7,849 bases of DNA, taken from the NCBI GenBank assembly GCA_964446285.1, contig CAYUNT010000203.1, positions 1 to 7,849 of the forward strand, given 5' to 3'. The translations under genes were made by a program, and so were the position numbers. The DNA comes from CAYUNT01 sp964446285 (GTDB taxonomy: Bacteria > Sumerlaeota > Sumerlaeia > SLMS01 > CAYUNT01). Shown in pieces: positions 1 to 5,128 of this stretch. Under the pieces are notes generated by a model. It was not told the origin of the DNA and did no database searches. It saw only the letters and a list, made by a program, of their open reading frames with translations. Positions within the stretch are counted from its first letter, which is position 1, and each line of letters starts with the position of its first letter.

Positions 1-165
1 GGCCTGAAGAAGAGAACGCTATATCCTCCAATCCCTGCTAATCATAGAAGGTTTACGGAATTGTCCTGGGATGATACTGCGAAAAACGTAAGAAGTCGCG
101 ATGGAATCTCACGTATTTTCGTGGTTTCCGTGTTTTTCGCGCCTAATTGCTTTTGCCCTTGCCTG

Positions 166-185
166 TTGCGTAAGCGCTTGCGTAA
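166..185. promoter_or_regulatory. Candidate operator: symmetric and directly repeated TTGCGTAA motif
   Basis: Two exact copies of TTGCGTAA (166-173 and 178-185) are separated by GCGC, giving a 12-bp direct repeat. The same 20 bp is also a near-perfect palindrome centred at 175/176: eight of ten base pairs match and the core AAGCGCTT is fully symmetric. A palindrome with a central CG and an AAGCGCTT-like core resembles operators of LacI-family regulators, which often control carbohydrate genes. The site lies 30 bp upstream of the ATG of a secreted hydrolase-like gene, a typical position for an operator overlapping or following a promoter. The geometry is seen directly; the regulator family is inferred, and no regulator gene is in the window. 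Confidence 0.5.
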
Positions 186-202
186 CGTCTCGCAATTTTG
201 AC

Positions 203-207
203 GGAGG
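203..207 (+). promoter_or_regulatory. Ribosome binding site that fixes the hydrolase start
   Basis: GGAGG lies 8 nt before the ATG at 216. This favours the ATG over the in-frame TTG at 198, which lies upstream of this site and has no Shine-Dalgarno sequence of its own. Starting at 216 also puts the signal peptide exactly at the N-terminus. Confidence 0.8.
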
Positions 208-215
208 CGTCGTTT

Positions 216-2009
216 ATGATCCGCAATTCTCTCCTTATCCTCTTCCTCTCCGGAGTTTTCACTGTGAGCGCACTGGCCCAAACCGCTGATTCTCCCTGGC
301 TATACGGAATTCATTGGTATCTGAAAACCGATTCGCTTTCTGTTGGCGCGGCCACGGATGTCGAGTCCATGACGGGCGGCAAGGGCGTCTGGGTGCTTGA
401 GATTACCCATGTGGACGCGAGCAAAGCCCCCGCATGGGATCAGCCGGGCTATTTCGTCGGGCATTGCCAGAAGGTGGTTACGGGCAAGGGCCATTCGATG
501 ATTTTCCGCGTGCAACCCTATTGGAGCCGGAATGTTCCGCACTCCTCCGACCCCTACACGCTGGCCAACTACGCAGCGGACGCGCAGGCCGCCGCCAATA
601 CGCTCAAGGATTACTGCCATATTTGGGCTATTGGCAATGAAGTGAATCTCGATGGCGAAAACATGCGCTATAATTCCTCGACGGGCAATTACGACACGTC
701 GTGGCAGCCCACGCCGCAGCAATACGCCGATGCGTATGTGGCCGTGCGCGACGCAATACACAACGTGACGCCCAACACGACGCCAGCGCGGCAGATTTGC
801 CTGATGCAGCCGGTTTCGCCCGGCAATATCATCAGCGGCACGCGATTCATGGATGGAAATGAGTTCCTTTGGCGTCAGATCGATGCCGTAGCGGATAAAA
901 GCAAGATCGATGGTTTCGCGCTCCACAGCTACGCTGAACCGGGCGGCGCGAACTATGGCGTGGATGGCTTTTTTGAGGCGTTGCGCGAACAAATCATGAT
1001 TATCGACCAGTTTGGCCTTGGCGACCGCCCGATTTACATCACCGAGTGGAACAAGCACATGCCCAACTCGACCGAGGCGCAAATTGGCGCGAAATTCCTC
1101 CACCGCGCCCTCACGGCTCTGAACGACTGGAACACCGGCTCGGGCGGCGAATGGGCAGGCCAGCCAAACCACAACATCGTCGGAACTACCTGGTTTGTGT
1201 ATCCGAAGGATTTCGGATGGGATGAATACGCGCTGCAGTATTGGAAGTCGCAAATCGCCTCGACGGACAAGGAACTCAATCCCTGGTATTCGTTCCTGTA
1301 TGCCTGCGGACTCAACTACGCCAAGGGCGTGGCGGGCACAGGCCCCACAGTGCCGCAAAGCGCCATCTGGTGGGAGGATGATTTCAACGGCACGGCGGGC
1401 GCGGCGCCCGATACGGCCTCGCCTGCGCCGGACTGGAAGGTGGAAACGACCGGTTCGGGCAGCGCGTCGTTGAGCGGCGACGGAGCGCTGCGGCTGCTTG
1501 GCAATTCGAGCGTCAATGGCGGCGCGGGAATCCGGACGGCCGGATATGCTTATGGGAATTTCCGGCTCGCGGCGGATATTACGTTCACGAATGCGGCGCG
1601 ATCGAGCACGAGCGTTTCGGAAGCCAATGCCGACATCCGCATTCGCGAAGGATCGAAAGGCTATTCGCTGACGTTTTTCACGACGCCCTCACCGACGAAT
1701 TCCGGGCGGATTATTCTGCGCCGCACAAACGATTGGACACAAATTGGCTCTTACAATGTGGCAGTGACGGGCGGAATCAACAGCGGCGATTCGTTCCATC
1801 TGGAAATTGTCGCGGACGGATCGGACATTGCATACAAGGTTTATAAAAACGGCGGCACGACGCCGGTTGTGGATTGGAATGTCAGCGACAGCGGCCAGAA
1901 AGTGGGCTGGGTTCGCCTGATGACCTACAACCTGCAGGAAGCACGCATAAACAAAGTGGTCATGGCCGGCCCGCAATATACGAACGTGCGCGATTGGGTT
2001 CTGTATTGA
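216..2009 (+). CDS. Secreted clan GH-A-like glycoside hydrolase with C-terminal jelly-roll domain
   Basis: The 597-aa product starts with a Sec signal peptide: N-terminal Arg3, a hydrophobic stretch at 5-17, and likely cleavage after Ala21 (ALA-Q). Residues about 27-370 look like a TIM-barrel hydrolase of clan GH-A. WAIGNEVN carries the expected Asn-Glu acid/base pair (E142), and a strand-end PIYITEWN supplies the likely nucleophile E277, 135 residues later. FALHSYAE (H237, Y239) fits another active-site strand. Cysteines 84, 134, 195 and 364 could form disulfides outside the cytoplasm. From about 386 (WEDDFNG) to 585 there is a beta-rich domain with alternating strands (FRLAADITF, YSLTFFTT, SFHLEIVADG), typical of concanavalin-like/laminin-G or DUF1080-type folds that often bind or cleave glycans. 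No anchor or sorting signal is visible at the C-terminus. The substrate and exact GH family cannot be named; the two-glutamate layout makes a hydrolase likely. The gene converges on the propeller gene, 27 bp away. Confidence 0.75.
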   Translation: MIRNSLLILFLSGVFTVSALAQTADSPWLYGIHWYLKTDSLSVGAATDVESMTGGKGVWVLEITHVDASKAPAWDQPGYFVGHCQKVVTGKGHSMIFRVQPYWSRNVPHSSDPYTLANYAADAQAAANTLKDYCHIWAIGNEVNLDGENMRYNSSTGNYDTSWQPTPQQYADAYVAVRDAIHNVTPNTTPARQICLMQPVSPGNIISGTRFMDGNEFLWRQIDAVADKSKIDGFALHSYAEPGGANYGVDGFFEALREQIMIIDQFGLGDRPIYITEWNKHMPNSTEAQIGAKFLHRALTALNDWNTGSGGEWAGQPNHNIVGTTWFVYPKDFGWDEYALQYWKSQIASTDKELNPWYSFLYACGLNYAKGVAGTGPTVPQSAIWWEDDFNGTAGAAPDTASPAPDWKVETTGSGSASLSGDGALRLLGNSSVNGGAGIRTAGYAYGNFRLAADITFTNAARSSTSVSEANADIRIREGSKGYSLTFFTTPSPTNSGRIILRRTNDWTQIGSYNVAVTGGINSGDSFHLEIVADGSDIAYKVYKNGGTTPVVDWNVSDSGQKVGWVRLMTYNLQEARINKVVMAGPQYTNVRDWVLY

Positions 2010-2012
2010 ACC
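1997..2012. terminator. Weak hairpin at the convergent gene junction
   Basis: GGTTC (1997-2001) and GAACC (2008-2012) form a 5-bp stem around a 6-nt loop that includes the first base of the hydrolase stop codon (2007-2009). The 27-bp gap between the two convergent stops is purine-rich on the plus strand. On that strand the stem is followed by AAAGAAGAAAAG rather than a T-run, so it is not a classical intrinsic terminator for the hydrolase gene. It might pause polymerase, or termination may be Rho-dependent. Confidence 0.2.
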
Positions 2013-2036
2013 GCGAAAGAAGAAAAGAAGCAGCAA

Positions 2037-4661
2037 TCAGCGGACGATCAAGAGCGAATGGCTGGAAATGGCGTAGCGTTTCGGAACGGCGCCATACGTG
2101 GAGGCAATGGCGGGAAGGGCAAAGGTGATGCCGTAAATCTGTTTGCCCCTCTCGATGCGCAAGGGAACCGGCGCGTCTTTGGCGGCTTCGAGCACGCCTA
2201 CGGCTTCTTTATTCGCTGGATAGGTGGCAGGATATAAAAGACGGACGGCGCCAAAATCGGTCCAGTCCACGCCATAGGCGGCCGCGTCGTCCTCGCTGAA
2301 CTCGACTCGCAATGTGGCGCCCGCGCCGCCGAAAATCACCCCGGATGGACCGAGGTCCACCGCGCCGTTCACGCGATGGCCGCCCACGTTGATTTGACGG
2401 GCTTCGCACAACGTCACCGAAACCGGCACTCCGCCGTCATAAACCACCACAGCGCCCGCATTGGTCGAAAGCACAGGCTTGAAAAGAGCGGGCAATTGTC
2501 CGCCCAGGGTAACAGCGCCGGGATTGGCCGTGAATATCCGCGTATCGCGATTCACGCGCGGCGTCCAGCGGGCCAGGTAGCCCGAGATTTTTTCGCCCGC
2601 CATCGAGAAGACGCCTCCGGCCAGGACGCCGTCGCCGATGAGCGCAAGGGTCTGAATGTCGTTGTTGACCCCAGAGCCGAGAGGTTCCCACGCATAGCCG
2701 TCCCAGCGCGCGATGTGGCTGGCTTCAGCGTTTCCCGCCATTGTGAAGTTGCCACCCACATAGACATGACGGTCTGTGGCGGCCATAGCATAGACGACGC
2801 CGTTCAGGCCCGCCCCCAACGGACTCCATTGCGTCCCATCCCAGCGAGCCACGCGGTTGGCGGCTGCGCCTCCCGCCCGAGTGAAATCCCCCGCCGCATA
2901 AATATATTCTCCGCCAGCCGCCAGAGCATAGACCGAGCTGTTCATTCCGCTCCCGAGCGCTGCCCAGGCTGTGCCATCCCATCGGGCGACGCGCGACGCC
3001 AACACAGCGCCAGCGAACGTAAAGTCTCCTCCGGCATACAGATACCCGCCCGTTGCCAGCAGGGCGTTGACCGGCCCATCCGCTCCGCCGCCCACGGCGC
3101 TCCAGGCTGAGCCATCCCACTGGGTGACAAAACCATCAAAATCCCCGCCGGCATACGGTTTTCCATTCCAGACCGTCAGGGCATACACGCCGCCCGCGAG
3201 GCCCGTGCTCATAGCGGACCACGCTGTGCCATTCCACTGAGCTACGTTAGTGGCATTCACTGTGCCCGCGGCGCCAAACCATCCGCCGACATAGACGTTC
3301 GAGCCGCTTTGCGCCGCGCTATACGCGACTGGATATGGCCCTTTGCTGACTCCTGCGCCGAGCGCCTGCCAAGTGCTCCCGTCCCATCGGGCCACGCGGC
3401 TTGCCTTGACGCCCTGAATGGTCCCAAACCCGCCGACGGCAATGATGTTGCTTGGGGCGGATGCCCATAGAGCGTTCACATCCCCATCCGTCCCATCACC
3501 AAGCGGCAGCCACTGCGTGGTGGCAAGCCGCGCCACATGATTCACCATATTGCTGCCCGCCTGGATGAATTCACCGCCGATATAGACTTGGCCTGAATAC
3601 ACTGCCACGGCATTGACCGCGTTGTTCAGGCCGGTGTCGTCCACGCCAGAGACGCCAACCGTGAACCATCCGCTTCCGCTCCATCGGGCCACGAAGCGCG
3701 CTACCTTGCCCCCGGCGGATGTGAATTCGCCGCCCGCGTAGATGTAGGTGCCGCTCGGGGCGAGCGAAAGCACCCAGGTATTCATGCCGGTTCCCATAGC
3801 GGACCAAGCGGTTCCATTCCACTTGGCCACTCGATTGGCCGTGACTCCGCCCGCCTGCGTAAAATTGCCTCCAGCATAGAGCGTTGTGCCAATGGCGGCG
3901 AGCGTGCGAATCACATCGTTTGTTCCGGTTCCCAGGGCGGACCAGGCGGAGCCATCCCACTTGGCCACATGAGAGGCGGACGCGCCGCCTGCCTGAGTGA
4001 ACCATCCGGCCGCGTAGAGATCGGTTCCCATCTGGGTGAAGGCGGCAACGGCGTCGTCCATGCCCGGCCCCAGGGTCTGCCACTGCGAGCCGTTCCAGCG
4101 CGCAATGTAGTTGGCCGGCTGGCTTCCGGCCTGTTTGAACCATCCGCCGGCCACAAGTTCTCCGTTATACATGGCCAGCGCATATACATAAGGAAATTCC
4201 GAGCCGCTCATGCCGCCATCCAGGTCGGTCCATTTCGAGCCGTCCCAGCGTGCAATATAGTTGACTGTCTTTCCATCCGCCTGTGTGAATTCCCCGCCCA
4301 CGTAAACATCAGTTCCCGCGGCAAGAATCGTGCGCACTACGCCATCGACCCCCTTGCCAAGCGCCGACCAGCGCGTTCCATCCCATCGCGCAATGTTGTT
4401 CGCAAAGGTGTTGTGAACGATCGTAAAAGAGCCGCCGATATAAAGATTTCCGGTATCGTCGGTCACGGCGGCATAAACCGTGTTCTTTGTCCCCGCCACA
4501 ATATGGCCCGTCCCCGTTAGCGAATAGCCTTCATCCCATAACAGATTGTCTAAACTGTCCGGGAGCGCCGCTGCGGAAAATGCCACTGCCACAAGCGTAG
4601 CTGGCAAAATGAAAAACCAGAGACGCGAAGCGGCGGAAAGGAAGCGAAATATCGTTTTCAT
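2037..4661 (-). CDS. Exported beta-propeller repeat protein (14 repeats) with C-terminal domain of unknown function
   Basis: The 874-aa product begins at the ATG at 4661, 6 nt after GGGAGG; an earlier in-frame ATG at 4700 would only add 13 residues before the signal peptide. The signal peptide has K2 and R6/R13, a hydrophobic core at about 14-29, and likely cleavage in the SAAA stretch near residues 31-32. Residues about 62-699 hold fourteen units of roughly 45 residues, with consensus VYALA..G..LYAGGDFT.AGG..ANRVARWDGTAWSALG.GM. Each unit fits one four-stranded propeller blade, and fourteen suggests two seven-bladed propellers. Similar GGxF/ARWDG repeats occur in Rax2-like and other bacterial surface propellers; no catalytic residues are evident. 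Residues about 705-874 are a separate domain containing the only cysteine (C752) and ending in LLIVR, with no LPXTG, PEP-CTERM or type IX tail that I can recognise. A role in binding or adhesion at the cell surface is inference. Confidence 0.85.
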   Translation of the reverse strand: MKTIFRFLSAASRLWFFILPATLVAVAFSAAALPDSLDNLLWDEGYSLTGTGHIVAGTKNTVYAAVTDDTGNLYIGGSFTIVHNTFANNIARWDGTRWSALGKGVDGVVRTILAAGTDVYVGGEFTQADGKTVNYIARWDGSKWTDLDGGMSGSEFPYVYALAMYNGELVAGGWFKQAGSQPANYIARWNGSQWQTLGPGMDDAVAAFTQMGTDLYAAGWFTQAGGASASHVAKWDGSAWSALGTGTNDVIRTLAAIGTTLYAGGNFTQAGGVTANRVAKWNGTAWSAMGTGMNTWVLSLAPSGTYIYAGGEFTSAGGKVARFVARWSGSGWFTVGVSGVDDTGLNNAVNAVAVYSGQVYIGGEFIQAGSNMVNHVARLATTQWLPLGDGTDGDVNALWASAPSNIIAVGGFGTIQGVKASRVARWDGSTWQALGAGVSKGPYPVAYSAAQSGSNVYVGGWFGAAGTVNATNVAQWNGTAWSAMSTGLAGGVYALTVWNGKPYAGGDFDGFVTQWDGSAWSAVGGGADGPVNALLATGGYLYAGGDFTFAGAVLASRVARWDGTAWAALGSGMNSSVYALAAGGEYIYAAGDFTRAGGAAANRVARWDGTQWSPLGAGLNGVVYAMAATDRHVYVGGNFTMAGNAEASHIARWDGYAWEPLGSGVNNDIQTLALIGDGVLAGGVFSMAGEKISGYLARWTPRVNRDTRIFTANPGAVTLGGQLPALFKPVLSTNAGAVVVYDGGVPVSVTLCEARQINVGGHRVNGAVDLGPSGVIFGGAGATLRVEFSEDDAAAYGVDWTDFGAVRLLYPATYPANKEAVGVLEAAKDAPVPLRIERGKQIYGITFALPAIASTYGAVPKRYAISSHSLLIVR
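2565..4478 (-). repeat. Fourteen degenerate in-frame propeller repeats (~138 bp each)
   Basis: The units begin near residues 62, 108, 158, 203, 249, 297, 349, 395, 444, 492, 530, 577, 622 and 669, each marked by a GGxF or AGxF motif and an (A)(R/K/Q)W(D/N)G motif. Thirteen are complete and the last stops after ARW. Three units are unusual: the seventh GGxF region runs into ARLATTQW with no WDG, the eighth reads GGFG rather than GGxF, and the tenth (GGDF at 505-508) lacks about 7 residues between GGDF and QWDG. The divergence between copies indicates old duplications rather than recent expansion. Confidence 0.85.
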
Positions 4662-4667
4662 TGTGAA

Positions 4668-4673
4668 CCTCCC
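4668..4673 (-). promoter_or_regulatory. Ribosome binding site of the propeller gene
   Basis: Read on the minus strand this is GGGAGG, 6 nt before the ATG at 4661. It decides the start in favour of a protein beginning MKTIFRF, directly at the signal peptide. Confidence 0.8.
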
Positions 4674-4825
4674 GGACGTCGCAATGCAAACGGGGTGCAT
4701 GTGGAAGTCCTAGTCTGTTACTGAAGTGAAAACCGCCCCGGACAGCAACCAGGAAATGAACGCCGCTGCAACAATACGCACCCGAGGCAGGTTTTGAAGA
4801 GATTTGATTAAATGACAGCAAAGTG

Positions 4826-4837
4826 CCGCTATTGCGG
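4826..4837. promoter_or_regulatory. Palindrome CCGC-TATT-GCGG abutting the -35 box
   Basis: CCGC (4826-4829) and GCGG (4834-4837) flank TATT and end directly at the TTGACG hexamer. The position would suit a regulator controlling the rightward promoter. A 4-bp arm is short enough to be chance. Confidence 0.25.
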
Positions 4838-4868
4838 TTGACGTTTCACGGTTTTTCGGGCATAGAAT
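4838..4868 (+). promoter_or_regulatory. Candidate sigma70-like promoter for the kor operon
   Basis: TTGACG (4838-4843) matches five of six consensus -35 bases. TAGAAT (4863-4868) matches five of six -10 bases, with a spacing of 19 bp, longer than the optimum. The overlapping CATAGA gives 17-bp spacing but a poorer match. Transcription would begin near 4875, leaving a leader of about 250 nt before the korA-type start. The starting nucleotide would sit at the left arm of the inverted repeat at 4876. Confidence 0.4.
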
Positions 4869-4875
4869 TGGGACT

Positions 4876-4971
4876 CGAATCCTTTGCGGGGTGATGCGGG
4901 TGCGGAAGGAAGCGCTGGCGGACTCCGCGGCAAGGATGGGAACCGCGTTGAGCAGCCGGGCAAAGGATTCG
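4876..4971 (+). ncRNA. Candidate structured leader: 12-bp inverted repeat enclosing an internal hairpin
   Basis: CGAATCCTTTGC (4876-4887) is exactly complementary to GCAAAGGATTCG (4960-4971). They enclose 72 nt, in which CGCGG (4926-4930) can pair with CCGCG (4943-4947) across a 12-nt loop. Alternative pairings exist, such as GCGGA/TCCGC (4918-4928) and CTGGC (4915-4919) with GCCAG (4973-4977), so a switching leader is conceivable. I do not recognise a known riboswitch or RNA family. The repeat is seen directly; that it acts as RNA, and any function, is inference. A DNA site for a regulator, or a remnant of a mobile repeat, is also possible. Confidence 0.35.
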
Positions 4972-5014
4972 TGCCAGGACAAAATGGGAAGGGAATAAGA
5001 GAGCCGCCGGCCTT

Positions 5015-5028
5015 TCAGAGTGCTCTGA
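5015..5028. repeat. Palindrome TCAGAG-TG-CTCTGA
   Basis: Perfect 6-bp arms are separated by 2 bp, about 100 bp before the korA-type start. The spacing suits a dimeric DNA-binding protein better than an RNA hairpin, since a 2-nt loop is too tight. No T-run follows, so it is not an intrinsic terminator. Confidence 0.3.
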
Positions 5029-5128
5029 TTGGCGCAACGGCTTGGTGAGGGGATGGTGTGTGTGGAAGGACGATCCGGCATGTCAAGCCGGGCGAATCTT
5101 TTGGCATAAGAACAGGTCAATTTACATC

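Larger units (their letters stand above)
1..215. other. Left-edge region upstream of the hydrolase gene, no confident gene
   Basis: I find no gene I can support in this 215-bp stretch. One forward frame is open from the window edge to a TGA at 199-201, but its translation becomes cysteine- and arginine-rich and resembles no protein I know. It could be the tail of a gene outside the window or chance. A weak sigma70-like pair, TTTACG (52-57) and GATACT (73-78), has only 15 bp of spacing. A second candidate -10, CCTAAT (142-147), has no good -35. The clear signals are the repeated motif at 166-185 and the GGAGG at 203-207, both placed to serve the gene starting at 216. Confidence 0.5.
4674..5128. 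other. Divergent intergenic region between the propeller gene and the kor operon
   Basis: I see no convincing gene in this stretch. The open frames on the minus strand (for example 4710-5120) have no good start context, are rich in Ser and Arg, and resemble no known family. The region must carry the promoters of both divergent units. It also holds a candidate rightward promoter (4838-4868) preceded by a small palindrome, a long-range inverted repeat (4876-4971), and a 14-bp palindrome (5015-5028). For the leftward gene I see only a weak TTTAAT-like -10 (4807-4812, minus strand) without a credible -35. Confidence 0.6.

Noticed and set aside
1..201. Forward frame open from the window edge to a TGA at 199-201, possible C-terminus of an upstream gene
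   Set aside because: Cannot be told from chance at 66 codons; the later residues (FCPCLLRKR) look non-coding and the frame runs through the operator-like motif.
101..289. 62-aa open frame with a lipoprotein-like VSAC motif
   Set aside because: It overlaps the well-supported start of the hydrolase gene, has no Shine-Dalgarno, and its C-terminal part is the hydrolase signal-peptide DNA in another frame.
300..1358. 352-aa minus-strand open frame opposite the hydrolase gene
   Set aside because: Arg/His-rich antisense shadow of a gene with a signal peptide, RBS and catalytic motifs; no recognisable motif of its own.
2376..3110. 244-aa plus-strand open frame opposite the propeller gene
   Set aside because: Its apparent periodicity is the complement of the propeller repeats; no start context or domain.
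3571..4143. 190-aa minus-strand open frame within the propeller gene, other frame
   Set aside because: An out-of-frame shadow that echoes the same DNA repeat; overlaps the real reading frame completely.
4866..4890. GGACTCGAATCC looked like a tRNA T-arm, possible tRNA remnant or attachment site
   Set aside because: The 7-nt T-loop cannot be flanked by a paired 5-bp stem on either strand, and no acceptor stem or anticodon arm is found.
5101..5110. CATAAG as a second -10 box close to korA
   Set aside because: No acceptable -35 hexamer at 16-18 bp upstream; the 4838-4868 pair is better.
4710..5120. 136-aa minus-strand open frame filling the intergenic region
   Set aside because: TTG start without a ribosome site, Ser/Arg-rich composition, no similarity to known families; it also crosses the inverted repeat and promoter-like elements.
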